A stretch of 64,000 bases of DNA from NCBI GenBank assembly GCA_016866215.1, contig VGNE01000008.1, forward strand, positions 30,924 through 94,923, in the 5' to 3' direction. The notes under the pieces are model-generated. The model worked only from the letters and a program-made list of their open reading frames with translations. It made no database searches and was not told where the DNA came from. A program made the position numbers and the translations under genes. The DNA is from Chloroflexota bacterium. GTDB taxonomy: Bacteria > Chloroflexota > Anaerolineae > Anaerolineales > Villigracilaceae. Positions 21,931 to 29,736 of the stretch are shown piece by piece; positions within the stretch are counted from its first letter, which is position 1, and every line of letters begins with the position of its first letter.

Positions 21931-22194
21931 ATGGCTACACTTTCTTCTGAAGTTCTTCAAGACGATATGGCTGTTGCATTGGCGCGCGTAATGGCAACAG
22001 CAAATAAACGCGCCCGCGAATTGGGCGTGGACATCATCCAGAGTCTTGTCACAATTACTCAGCATTTCGATAAAGGTATGCTCTGGCGGATCAACTACGG
22101 TCCCAAAGATTACATCAACCAACGCGGCGGCGACTTGATTATCGAAGTCGGAGGGGATGATATAAAAATCAAGCAGGTACTCAGAGGGCAGTAA
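21931..22194 (+). CDS. Small partner of the JAB-like protein
   Basis: The ATG at 21931 has AAGGAG 7 nt upstream, better than the TTG at 21925. The 87-residue protein has a helix (VLQDDMAVALARVMATANKRARELGVD) and then strands (LWRINYGPKDYINQRGGDLIIEVGGDDIKIKQVLRGQ). I do not recognise it. The mixed fold could be immunity-like or an adaptor. It does not end in a di-glycine, so a ubiquitin-like tail substrate is not supported. Confidence 0.65.
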   Translation: MATLSSEVLQDDMAVALARVMATANKRARELGVDIIQSLVTITQHFDKGMLWRINYGPKDYINQRGGDLIIEVGGDDIKIKQVLRGQ

Positions 22195-22264
22195 TCAATT
22201 CCCTGATCTTCCCCACCACCGCGGACACGTTCCTTATAACCTCATCATTCCTAAATCGGACAAT

Positions 22265-22287
22265 GCTTCGACAGGCTCAGCACAAGT
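22265..22287. repeat. R3, 23-nt insert
   Basis: This is the fourth copy, at the same DUF559 codon. Confidence 0.75.
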
Positions 22288-22400
22288 CCTCAACCCCAAA
22301 GCGGACAAAGCCTTCTCCTGCCTGGCATCTTCCTCCTGTTGCAGATCGTGGACGTCCCCATCCACTTCCACCACCAGCGCGGACTTGTGACAATAAAAAT

Positions 22401-22508
22401 CGACCCCCACCCGTCCTCCCCCAAATCCGACGATGTGAATTTTGAATCCGCATTCAGACTTTAGCTTGTCGTATTTGGGGGAGGTGCCCGATAGGGCGGA
22501 GGGGGTCG
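22401..22508. repeat. R2 palindrome replacing the DUF559 centre
   Basis: Both junctions are the same as in the 17578 copy; arms are CTCCCCCAAATCCGAC and GTCGTATTTGGGGGAG. Confidence 0.82.
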
Positions 22509-22589
22509 CGTTGAAGTTTTTCTTTGGTGACTCGTTGACCTGTGACGATATTCTTGATCGGCATTGCGGGATTGTAATGCAAAACGGAC

Positions 22590-22745
22590 AAACCCCTCTC
22601 CCGTCTACCACTCGCTCCGCTCGGGTACGCGTCCCCCAAGGGGGAGAAGCTCAGACCTCCTCAAACAAATCTCATCCTTGGCAAACCGTCATAACCATTA
22701 ACCGATCAGCCCCCTTCCCATTTGGGAAGGGCGGGGGGATAGGTC
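22590..22745. repeat. R4 repeat block
   Basis: It contains CCCCTCTCCCGTCTACC, a CGCTCCGCTCGGGTACGCG insert also seen at 25370, and CCCTTCCCATTTGGGAAGGG. Confidence 0.65.
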
Positions 22746-22749
22746 CCTT

Positions 22750-22873
22750 GAAGCCGACCACAACTTTTGCCATCGCCACACTTTGCTTGAGCATTTGCAA
22801 AAGAATAAAGCATTCAATAGAGCCGTTATTCACCTGCAAACCCACAACGGGGGAAACATGTCTTATCTTCTTG
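22750..22873 (+). pseudogene. Relic of the 3' end of a DUF488 gene and its downstream flank
   Basis: EADHNFCHRHTLLEHLQKNKAFNRAVIHL matches the end of the gene at 20488. It is followed by ACGGGGGAAACATGTCTTATCTT, matching the flank after 21405 (ACGGGGAAACATGCCCTATCTTC). Many differences are synonymous. Confidence 0.78.
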
Positions 22874-22879
22874 CAGCGC

Positions 22880-23266
22880 TCAATTAGCGTGTTTGTTCAA
22901 ATACCCTTGTGCGGCTTCCAAAAACTCGCGCGCACGATTGATCATGTCGGCAACAGCGTCCGTTTCGATTTGCGTGTCAACGTGATAATCGCCAATAAGA
23001 CGCGTATCAAAGCCTTCGATCAACCAGCGATGGAATTTCTGGTCGAGTAATTTTGTTTTGGAATACTGTTTTCCATATGCGCCGATAACATCGCCATGTT
23101 TGCCAAACTGCAACCCCTTCTCGGTCAATAACGCCTCGGCGATGTAAAACAGGGCGTAATATGCCCGACCAGCGGCAACGTCGGTTTTTCCATGATCGAG
23201 CAGTAGTTCGGCGCTTTCAATGGTGTCAATTGCTTTATCGAGCAGTTTGCGCGTGTACTCGTTCAT
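22880..23266 (-). CDS. HEPN-domain protein of a HEPN/MNT pair
   Basis: The start at 23266 overlaps the MNT stop by 4 nt and gives 128 residues. AIDTIESAELLLDHGKTDVAAGRAYYALFYIAEALL is the first HEPN helices. GFDTRLIGDYHVDTQIETDAVADMINRAREFLEAAQGYL contains R-x5-H within an RLIGDYH segment, close to the R-x4-6-H motif. It is distinct from the pairs at 18371 and 24961. Confidence 0.83.
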   Translation of the reverse strand: MNEYTRKLLDKAIDTIESAELLLDHGKTDVAAGRAYYALFYIAEALLTEKGLQFGKHGDVIGAYGKQYSKTKLLDQKFHRWLIEGFDTRLIGDYHVDTQIETDAVADMINRAREFLEAAQGYLNKHAN

Positions 23267-23595
23267 GCTGGCACGCCATCCTTTTGGATATTTCGAATGA
23301 CTGGCATGACCGATTCCTGCCATTGAATTTCCTTGATGATCAAACGACTGACCGTTACATCATATTCAAGGGATAGATCACTGGCGAGTTGAGTGGAACG
23401 CCGTAGTTCGTCCCAATAATTCCTGTAATCCTTTAGCATGATCATCACGTCTACATCCGAGCCTGGACGATAATCACCACGAGCGTACGAACCGTACAGG
23501 TATACGTCTTTCAGCCTGTCCCCATAAATGCGGACAAGCCCCTCCTTCAATTCCTTCATCAGTTTCCTGATTCGCAGAGGCACTTTCCTGTTCAT
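23263..23595 (-). CDS. Minimal nucleotidyltransferase of a HEPN/MNT pair
   Basis: The 110-residue protein has DVYLYGSYARGDYRPGSDVDVMIML near residues 30-54, the G-S-Y-A-R-G-x5-S-D-V-D motif of MNTs. SLEYDVTVSRLIIKE provides the third acidic position. TAAAAT lies 6 nt before the ATG on the minus strand. The MNT comes first and the HEPN protein second, coupled by an overlap. Confidence 0.87.
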   Translation of the reverse strand: MNRKVPLRIRKLMKELKEGLVRIYGDRLKDVYLYGSYARGDYRPGSDVDVMIMLKDYRNYWDELRRSTQLASDLSLEYDVTVSRLIIKEIQWQESVMPVIRNIQKDGVPA

Positions 23596-23601
23596 GACTT
23601 T

Positions 23602-23607
23602 ATTTTA
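23602..23607 (-). promoter_or_regulatory. -10 box TAAAAT, 6 nt before ATG
   Basis: The minus strand reads GGGGTAAAAT, AAAGTC, ATG (23595), the same architecture as at 15552. Confidence 0.5.
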
Positions 23608-23639
23608 CCCCATCGTCCCCGCACTTGACATTCCTTTAG

Positions 23640-24052
23640 ATCACAATGCCCATCGCGGAGTCTCCCCTCGCGAAGTGTCGCCATGGCGCCATGCGACACA
23701 CCCTGTGGGCAAATCCGACGATTCAAACTCTCAATTCGCATCCCGAATTTCCATTGTCGTATTTGGGAGTCGCGAAGCAGTCCGAAGGACAGAGGGGGTC
23801 CCGCCGTTCGTCTTCCCCTTTCTGCAAGTCGTGGACATCCCCATCCACCTCAATGACCAGCCCCGCCGAAGAGCAAGGATGAATTATGAAGGATGAATGA
23901 TGAATTTTTGTCTCGTTTGCAGGGAAAACGCCCATCGCCGAGTCTCCCCTCGCGTAGCACCCTGTGGGCAAATCCGACGATTCAAACTCTCAATTTTCAT
24001 CCCAAATTTCCCTTGTCGTATTTGGGGGAGATGTCCGAAGGACAGAGGGGGT
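23640..24052. repeat. Two successive R2 variants with DUF559 scraps and STRs
   Basis: R2 variants occupy about 23707-23800 and 23967-24051 (AAATCCGACGATTCAAACTC ... TTGTCGTATTTGGG, ending GACAGAGGGGGT). A DUF559 scrap (GLVIEVDGDVHDLQ, minus strand) is at about 23815-23875. GGATGAATTATGAAGGATGA STR words are at 23876-23900. No intact gene is seen between 23596 and 24673. Confidence 0.7.
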
Positions 24053-24059
24053 TCCCGCC

Positions 24060-24427
24060 GTTCATCTTCCTCTTTCTGCAAGTCGTGGACATCGCCATCA
24101 ACTTCAATGATCAGCCCTGCCGAAGAACAAGGATGAATTATGAAGGATGAAGGATGAATAATGCCGCGTTTGCAGGAAAATGCCCATCGCGGAGTCTCCC
24201 CCAAATTCGACGATTCAAACTCTCAATTTTCATCCCAAATTTTCATTGTCGCATTTGGGGGAGATGTCCGAAGGACAGAGGGGGTGAAAATGGACTCCCA
24301 GCCTATTCGCCCGCAATTCCACCCACAAGATTTTCTCGGCGGGAGTCATCTTGCGGCGCAGTTCTTTTGCGCGTTGTAGCTTTTCTTTGGTGACGTGTTG
24401 ACCTGGAATGATGTTCTTGACTGGCAT
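24060..24427 (-). pseudogene. DUF559 relic split by an R2 variant
   Basis: On the minus strand MPVKNIIPGQHVTKEKLQRA and MTPAEKILWVELRANRLGVHF run from 24427 to about 24288. An R2 variant covers 24195-24286, and GLIIEVDGDVHDLQKEEDERRE lies at about 24060-24125. The order is collinear with DUF559 but the central codons are gone. Confidence 0.75.
24195..24286. repeat. R2 variant
   Basis: It has CTCCCCCAAATTCGAC and GTCGCATTTGGGGGAG arms, with a centre of the second subtype (CTCTCAATTTTCATCCCAAA). Confidence 0.75.
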
Positions 24428-24439
24428 AACGAGATTTTA

Positions 24440-24633
24440 CCCCTCTCCCGTCTCCCCCAAGGGGGAGAGGCTAAAACCATCCTGCAACAAAGCGACTCTC
24501 CGCAATGGACAGTCACCGCCGCTATCACTCAACAAGCCCCCTTCCCATTTGGGAAGGGCGGGGGGATAGGTCACCCCACACCCCGATCAATCACGCCAAT
24601 CAGCGAGAGCTCCATCCCTTCCTCGTTTGGACT
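24440..24633. repeat. R4 block ending in CCTCGTTTGGACTT
   Basis: It contains CCCCTCTCCCGTCTCCCCCA with its complement and CCCTTCCCATTTGGGAAGGG, and ends in a two-mismatch version of the boundary motif at 24621-24633. Confidence 0.6.
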
Positions 24634-24661
24634 TGATTGTATCAACTTACGCAACTTCCGC

Positions 24662-24667
24662 TATAAT
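24662..24667 (+). promoter_or_regulatory. -10 box TATAAT, 6 nt before ATG
   Basis: TATAAT, TAAGAT, ATG at 24674, with no Shine-Dalgarno. Confidence 0.6.
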
Positions 24668-24673
24668 TAAGAT

Positions 24674-24964
24674 ATGGAAATCGAGAAACTTCTCCAGTCA
24701 CGAAAAGAGCAGATATTAACCCTTGCTCGCAAAAACGGAGCCTATGATGTGCGCGTATTTGGCTCGGTTGCCCGTGGCGAAGCGCGCCCAGACAGTGACA
24801 TTGATTTCCTCGTAAAACTCGAAGCGGGACGCAGTTTGTTGGACTTGGCGCGTTTACTTCGTGAATTGCAGGCTTTGCTCGGTATACCAGTGGACGTTGT
24901 CACAGAAGCAGGGTTACGTCCGCGGATACGCCCGCAGGTGTTGAAGGATGCGCGTCCTCTATGA
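24674..24964 (+). CDS. MntA-type antitoxin nucleotidyltransferase
   Basis: The 96-residue protein has DVRVFGSVARGEARPDSDIDFLVKLE near residues 25-50, the complete MNT motif. LGIPVDVVTEAGLRPRIRPQVLKDA at the C-terminus gives the third acidic residue. In characterised HepT/MntA pairs this protein modifies a Tyr near the HEPN active site to block the toxin. It overlaps hepT by 4 nt. Confidence 0.9.
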   Translation: MEIEKLLQSRKEQILTLARKNGAYDVRVFGSVARGEARPDSDIDFLVKLEAGRSLLDLARLLRELQALLGIPVDVVTEAGLRPRIRPQVLKDARPL

Positions 24965-25299
24965 GAAGCGAGCGCGAACGATTGCTGGATATTCTCGAAG
25001 CTATTGAGCGGATCGAGAAATACGCAGCCGAAGGCAAAGCCGCCTTTGAAGCGGACGAACTCATCCAAAACTGGATGGTCAATCACATTTCAGTTATCGG
25101 TGAAGCGTGTCGTTCACTTTCCCCTGAATTCCAAGCCTATCATGCAAACGTCCCCTGGGCGGACATTATCGGCATGAGAAATATCCTTGTTCATCACTAC
25201 TTCGGCATTGATGAAGACGCGGTTTGGTCGGTTGTAGAGAAAGATATTCCTGAGTTGAAGTTCAATATTGAAGCGATTTTGAAAACCCTGGACGAATGA
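24961..25299 (+). CDS. HepT-type HEPN toxin (DUF86)
   Basis: The 112-residue protein has LLDILEAIERIEKYA and VNHISVIGEACRSLSPEF, then GMRNILVHHYFGIDEDAVWSVV near residue 78. This is the R-N-x3-H-x-Y active-site motif of DUF86 RNases, complete, including the Tyr that the partner modifies. It is one of three HEPN/MNT modules in 7 kb, and the one that best matches the characterised type VII system. Confidence 0.9.
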   Translation: MRSERERLLDILEAIERIEKYAAEGKAAFEADELIQNWMVNHISVIGEACRSLSPEFQAYHANVPWADIIGMRNILVHHYFGIDEDAVWSVVEKDIPELKFNIEAILKTLDE

Positions 25300-25344
25300 A
25301 GCCAGGGTCTTTCTTTTGAATAGGGTGGAATTTCAGAACCAAGA

Positions 25345-25735
25345 GCAAACCCCTCTCCCGTCTACCACTCGCTGTCGCTCGGGTACGCGTCCCCTAAAAG
25401 GGAGAAGCTAAAACCATCTACACCCCAACCTTCCCGCGGACATGAACCTCCAATCTGCAAACGGACCAGCCCCCTTCCCTTTAGGGAAGGGCGGGGGGAA
25501 AGGTCAAACGGACACGCCGATCAATCACGCCAATCAGGGAGAGGTCCCAACCCAAACCCCTCTCCCGTCTCCCCCACGGGGGAGAAGCTAAGACATCCTC
25601 GAACAGAGTCACTCTTGGAAAGTCATCACAACCATCAACCGACCAGCCCCCTTCCCATTTGGGAAGGGCGGGGGGATAGGTCTCTCCCCTCCCTCCCCGC
25701 TTCCCTCTCCTCCCTCTCCCGTTTGGATTGACTCC
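25345..25735. repeat. R4 repeat block, two rounds, ending in CCCGTTTGGATT
   Basis: CCCCTCTCCCGTCT with GGGAGAAGC occurs at 25350 and 25556. CCCTTCCC with GGGAAGGGCGGGGGG occurs at 25470 and 25650. The exact boundary motif is at 25718-25729. No gene is seen between 25300 and 25756. Confidence 0.7.
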
Positions 25736-25756
25736 TACAAACGTCGCGCTATTTTG

Positions 25757-26401
25757 TCAATAGTTTTCTCTGTCAAACGATTCCATATCATCCACCCTTG
25801 ACTGTAAATCTTCATAATCGGAAAGTAAAGATTCGTAACGATCCTCGATTGCGCTGACCTCAGATTGAACAATATCTTGCAGGTAGTAATTCAATTCATC
25901 TCTTTTCATTTGAACGACAATCTTCACCATTTCAGATGGATCGACGAATCCCATTTGTCCGTCCCTACGGATTTTATATGTGCCGTTTGGCGTGCAATGC
26001 AATCCTGCTGGAATCTCTATTCTGAATAAAGATTTGTTCCTGATCACCTCAGTCAAAACTCGTATGGGTATTGCGGGTCTGCATTCTTTTGCGCGATTGA
26101 CAATCCGACTTTTTTCTTTATCGGACACCACACATCCAACGGCTTTTCCTTTTTGTGCTCCGTCCAAACCCTGAATTTCATCCACACCGACCAGAATTAC
26201 ACCGCCCCCCGCGTTTGCAAATGCAACCAAATCTTCCGACGTTACAGATTCTGCCGTTCGCTTAAAGTCAAGTCCTGTGCTTTCCGGCTTCGACAATAAT
26301 TTACTCGTTGAAGTTTGCAATAGATCAGTTTCGTTCTTTGCGCTTTGCTTTGAACGTGTATTAACTATCGAAGTTTTTTGAGCGGGCGGTTTCTTTTTCA
26401 T
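25757..26401 (-). CDS. AlbA_2 (Schlafen-like) domain protein in R-M operon
   Basis: The 214-residue protein has a disordered basic N-terminus. At residues about 40-165 it has an AlbA_2 domain: ESTGLDFKRTAESVTSEDLVAFANAGGGVILVGVDEIQG and GTYKIRRDGQMGFVDPSEM. A coiled-coil C-terminus follows (AIEDRYESLLSDYEDLQSRVDDMES). AlbA_2 domains bind nucleic acid and are found in regulators and some defence effectors. It is 11 nt after the mod stop, so it is probably the last gene of the restriction operon. Confidence 0.75.
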   Translation of the reverse strand: MKKKPPAQKTSIVNTRSKQSAKNETDLLQTSTSKLLSKPESTGLDFKRTAESVTSEDLVAFANAGGGVILVGVDEIQGLDGAQKGKAVGCVVSDKEKSRIVNRAKECRPAIPIRVLTEVIRNKSLFRIEIPAGLHCTPNGTYKIRRDGQMGFVDPSEMVKIVVQMKRDELNYYLQDIVQSEVSAIEDRYESLLSDYEDLQSRVDDMESFDRENY

Positions 26402-26412
26402 GGCAATCTATC

Positions 26413-28899
26413 TCACTTCACCTCAACCACCTTCATTACCTCATCGCCAAAGTGATTGATGACCTTGACCGCAATCTTGCCCGTCTTCGGTTTCGGGAAT
26501 GAACGAGATTTCGTAGAGTACAGCTCATTCCATAAATCCTCGTTGATATCTGCTTTCAAGGCTTTCTTCAATTTCTCAAAAGGCTTATCTGCGCCAAGAA
26601 AATACGCGTGTGTGACAAAGAACGCTTCGCCGTTGTAATTGGTGTCAATGAACCAGGCGGCGATGTCATGTTCAAGGTTGCCCGAACCGCTGGAACGTAA
26701 TTCGCTTTTGACGGGGTCGTACACATCCAAGCCTAGCACTTCAACGACAATGCCATCCTTGTTTTCAGTCACCTTGAGTTCAGGTTCGCCGAAGGCAAGG
26801 AACAAGTTTCCCGAACCTGTCTTCTTCAATAAGTCGCCCATCGAAAGGTCGGGGTTGATCTTGACTTTCATGATCTGTAGGGACAAATTGGCAATTTGTC
26901 CTACCGAATGTGCAGAAGCATCGAATGAAGTTGCCGCCATAACCAGTAGATCGGCAAAGCGACTTGCCACATTTGCCGCGTCGCGGATGAAGTCATCGTC
27001 CACACTGCCGAATTCGGGACCGATGGCAACGGCGGCTTTCTTCAAACCGTCCTTTGTTTTGTATTCGCCGACCGCCTGCACTTCGGGACCGCTGGGCAGA
27101 ATATCGAGATTGACGAACTCGACGCGCGCGCCTTTCTCGCCCGTTTGCACGCCCGCTCTCAATAAATTTTCGATGACGATGTTGACGAAGCGCTCGGTGC
27201 TGACCATCTCTTGTTCATCACTTACGCGGTGCGGACTGAGCGACTCGACCGTGAACGGACCCGCCACGCGCACGACCTTTTTGTTTTCAAGCGGTTTATC
27301 GTACAGCACTTCGTTATCGGCTTCTTCGTCGTTCGCCAGTGACTTCAAGGTAACGTGCGGCACGGTTTCGTATTCAAACCCCGCGCTGATACTTTTTTCA
27401 TCCTTCAGTCTGTAGAAAGAATATTTCGCCGTCATCAGCCGCGTGCGCGCCAATGCCAATGCCACGCGTGAAGTATCAATCGTGATCCATCTTCTGCCCC
27501 AGCCCTCGGAGACGTACGCTGTTGTGCCGGAGCCGCAGGTGGGATCGAGTACGATGTCGCCTGGGTCGGTGGTCATTAAGAGACAGCGTTGGATGACTTT
27601 TGTCGCAGTTTGTACAACATATATTTTGTCGTCAGTAAAATTGCCAGTAGCAGTATCGTCCCATAAGTTAGTATATGGTTGCCAAGGAAAATCATCAGCG
27701 AACCTAACAAAGCGTATACTGTTTTCTGCTACATGAATACGATTTGCTTTTGCAAGTTTTTCTAATCCTTCAATTGTTGTTTTCCAATGATTGCCATTGC
27801 CACAATCATAAGTTTTACCTTTGTAGATAAACTTTCTTACAGTAGATAGTGACGAGCCTTGTGAAATTAAACTTGTTGGTTGATAAAGTCTTGCGCCTTC
27901 GGGAATAATTTCTTCTCCGCGTAGTTCGCGGGCTGTTGCTCCACGCATTTTCCCATCTGGTAATAATAACCACCGATAGCGTCCGCCTTCAAGACTTGTA
28001 TCTTTTGAATAATAGAGTTGGCGATATTTGACGCCCTCGATATTTTTAGCAAACCAAATAAGATAGTCGCCATTTCTCGCCAATGTGCTGGTTTCAAAAC
28101 CACTTGTGGTTACAAAACTGATTAGGCTTACAAAGTTACTGCTACCAAAAACTTCATCCATCACTTCCCGCACATGATGAACATTCTCATCGCTAATCTG
28201 CACGAAGCACGAACCGCTCTCGTTGAGCAGTTCGCGGGCGGCGATCAAGCGGTCTCGCAAATACGAAAGGTAGGAATGAATGCCCAATTCCCAGGTATCG
28301 CGAAAGGCTTTCACCTGTTCGGGCTGGCGAATGAAGTCTTCCACCTTGTTATTCTTCACGTCGCGATTTCGAGTCGAGACCTGCCAATTGCTCCCGAATT
28401 TGATTCCGTACGGCGGGTCAATGTAAACTGTCTGCACCTTGCCGCGCATGCCTTCTTTTTCGAGAAGCGAATTCATCACCAACAGCGAATCGCCCAGAAT
28501 CATGCGGTTCTGCCAGTTGTCTTCGTGCTTGTAAAACTCCACCGCCTTTTGGAACTGGTCTTCGGCGGTCTCGCCAAAGAGAAGCATTTGCCTGTCGTCG
28601 GTCGCGCCCGTTTTCAGTCGGGCAATGAGCGCTTCAGGCGCGACGTGTTCCTGCACGTAGATCGGCACGGTCGGGACGCTGAATTCCGCGCCCGCTTCCT
28701 GCTTCCCGCTCCAAGTCAACTGCGGGTCGAGCGAAGGGTCGTAGGCGTAGGTTTTCTTCACAGGCTTTTTCTCGCGCCGCGACAGTCTCACCGATTCCTC
28801 CTGGGTGGGAATCCGCACGCGAGTCTTGTCGTGCTTATAGGAAGTCACGGGCGCGGCGGTGGTGGGGGCGGGTTTGGGAGTTTTCTTTTTGGGGGGCAT
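26413..28899 (-). CDS. Type III-like DNA adenine methyltransferase (Mod)
   Basis: The 828-residue protein has TVYIDPPYGIKFGS near residue 160, the catalytic DPPY motif, before DIVLDPTCGSGTTAYVSEGWGRRWITIDTSRVALALAR near 450, the SAM-binding FxGxG-type motif. That order is the beta class of amino-methyltransferases, to which type III Mod belongs. The region between holds the target-recognition part (about 230-420), visibly AT-rich, as expected for a swapped recognition domain. The N-terminus is long and basic. It lies in one operon with DUF3800 and Res, 216 nt apart. Confidence 0.88.
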   Translation of the reverse strand: MPPKKKTPKPAPTTAAPVTSYKHDKTRVRIPTQEESVRLSRREKKPVKKTYAYDPSLDPQLTWSGKQEAGAEFSVPTVPIYVQEHVAPEALIARLKTGATDDRQMLLFGETAEDQFQKAVEFYKHEDNWQNRMILGDSLLVMNSLLEKEGMRGKVQTVYIDPPYGIKFGSNWQVSTRNRDVKNNKVEDFIRQPEQVKAFRDTWELGIHSYLSYLRDRLIAARELLNESGSCFVQISDENVHHVREVMDEVFGSSNFVSLISFVTTSGFETSTLARNGDYLIWFAKNIEGVKYRQLYYSKDTSLEGGRYRWLLLPDGKMRGATARELRGEEIIPEGARLYQPTSLISQGSSLSTVRKFIYKGKTYDCGNGNHWKTTIEGLEKLAKANRIHVAENSIRFVRFADDFPWQPYTNLWDDTATGNFTDDKIYVVQTATKVIQRCLLMTTDPGDIVLDPTCGSGTTAYVSEGWGRRWITIDTSRVALALARTRLMTAKYSFYRLKDEKSISAGFEYETVPHVTLKSLANDEEADNEVLYDKPLENKKVVRVAGPFTVESLSPHRVSDEQEMVSTERFVNIVIENLLRAGVQTGEKGARVEFVNLDILPSGPEVQAVGEYKTKDGLKKAAVAIGPEFGSVDDDFIRDAANVASRFADLLVMAATSFDASAHSVGQIANLSLQIMKVKINPDLSMGDLLKKTGSGNLFLAFGEPELKVTENKDGIVVEVLGLDVYDPVKSELRSSGSGNLEHDIAAWFIDTNYNGEAFFVTHAYFLGADKPFEKLKKALKADINEDLWNELYSTKSRSFPKPKTGKIAVKVINHFGDEVMKVVEVK

Positions 28900-29115
28900 T
28901 CAAAAATTCCTTCTTGAAAATCGGTCAAATCCAGTTATAATCAACTTGCCAGCGGACAAAAATCGGCTCCATGCCGTGAGATTACGAGACTACGGTCTAC
29001 ATAATCCTATATTCGCTGGTCAAAAGCGTTTCGATCGCTCATCCTGTCTCGCGAAAAGTAGCCGTATGGCTGCCTGCCCACCCTTCGAGGGTATGGGATA
29101 GCGAGGCGGGTTATT
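28900..29115. other. Short gene-free spacer between DUF3800 gene and mod
   Basis: This 216-nt stretch has no supported gene. It contains a GCCTGCCCACCC ... GAGGCGGG imperfect palindrome near 29075-29110 and AT-rich sequence near 28935 that could hold a mod promoter. Confidence 0.4.
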
Positions 29116-29736
29116 TTAAGGGCGATACACTTCCAGCCGTTTGATCTTCTTTGCAATCTTATCAAAAGCCTCCGAGTCATGCTGGGTGTCCCTGCGCATG
29201 ATGGCGCCCGCCGCAAGGTCTGCCGCTTGAATAAGCGACTCGCTGTGTGAACTGCGGACAACAACGCGCCTGAATAAACGCGGCATGTGACGCTTGATCA
29301 TGGCGCGGCGTAACTCTGTTCTCAAATCGGGCGTGGAGCCGAATTCATCAAGGATCAAGGTCGCGTTCTCCTGCAGTTCAGCGGGGATCATGCCAAGCAA
29401 TTCGGTAATGAAATGCAGGTAAATTTCGAGGCTTCCCAAGGTCTCGAAAATTTTCGGCAACCTGGTTTTATCCACCGCAAGCGCCCAAACCTGAAAATCG
29501 GCTCGCGCCAACGCAGAAAATACTTCATTACGGATGACGCCGTCCGCCATTTTATGGAATTTGAATTCATGCGCTTCGTGCAGACCAAGCGACTGGCGCA
29601 CTTCCGCCAGAGTTTGCCTGAGCGGGTCGGGAAATTGGGTGGATATAAAGACAGGCACAAAATAACGCGAAGCGCCTTTCTCAAAATTCAAACTGACGTC
29701 GCCCGCTTCATCGCCTGCAAAGATGAACGTGATCAT
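29116..29736 (-). CDS. DUF3800 protein in the R-M operon
   Basis: Starting at 29736, whose ATG overlaps the res stop, gives 206 residues; the longer frame upstream is the antisense of res coding sequence. It has ITFIFAGDEAGDVSLNFEKG, HEFKFHKMADGVIRNEVF, TLILDEFG and SESLIQAADLAAGAIMRR. These are the DUF3800 acidic positions (D-E, D-E, Q-x-A-D), consistent with an RNase H-like fold. DUF3800 genes often accompany defence loci; their role is unknown. Confidence 0.83.
   Translation of the reverse strand: MITFIFAGDEAGDVSLNFEKGASRYFVPVFISTQFPDPLRQTLAEVRQSLGLHEAHEFKFHKMADGVIRNEVFSALARADFQVWALAVDKTRLPKIFETLGSLEIYLHFITELLGMIPAELQENATLILDEFGSTPDLRTELRRAMIKRHMPRLFRRVVVRSSHSESLIQAADLAAGAIMRRDTQHDSEAFDKIAKKIKRLEVYRP

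Larger units (their letters stand above)
22205..22566 (-). pseudogene. DUF559 relic with R2 replacing its centre
   Basis: The structure is the same as at 17375: MPIKNIVTGQRVTKEKLQR, R2, VDFYCHKSALVVEVDGDVHD, with R3 in the C-terminus. It begins 11 nt after the stop of the JAB partner. Individual differences from the 17375 copy show that it is not a very recent duplicate. Confidence 0.8.

Noticed and set aside
23161..24204. Several 70-120-residue frames between 23.1 and 24.4 kb
   Set aside because: They run through R2 variants and DUF559 scraps or are antisense to the MNT gene. No independent coding signal.
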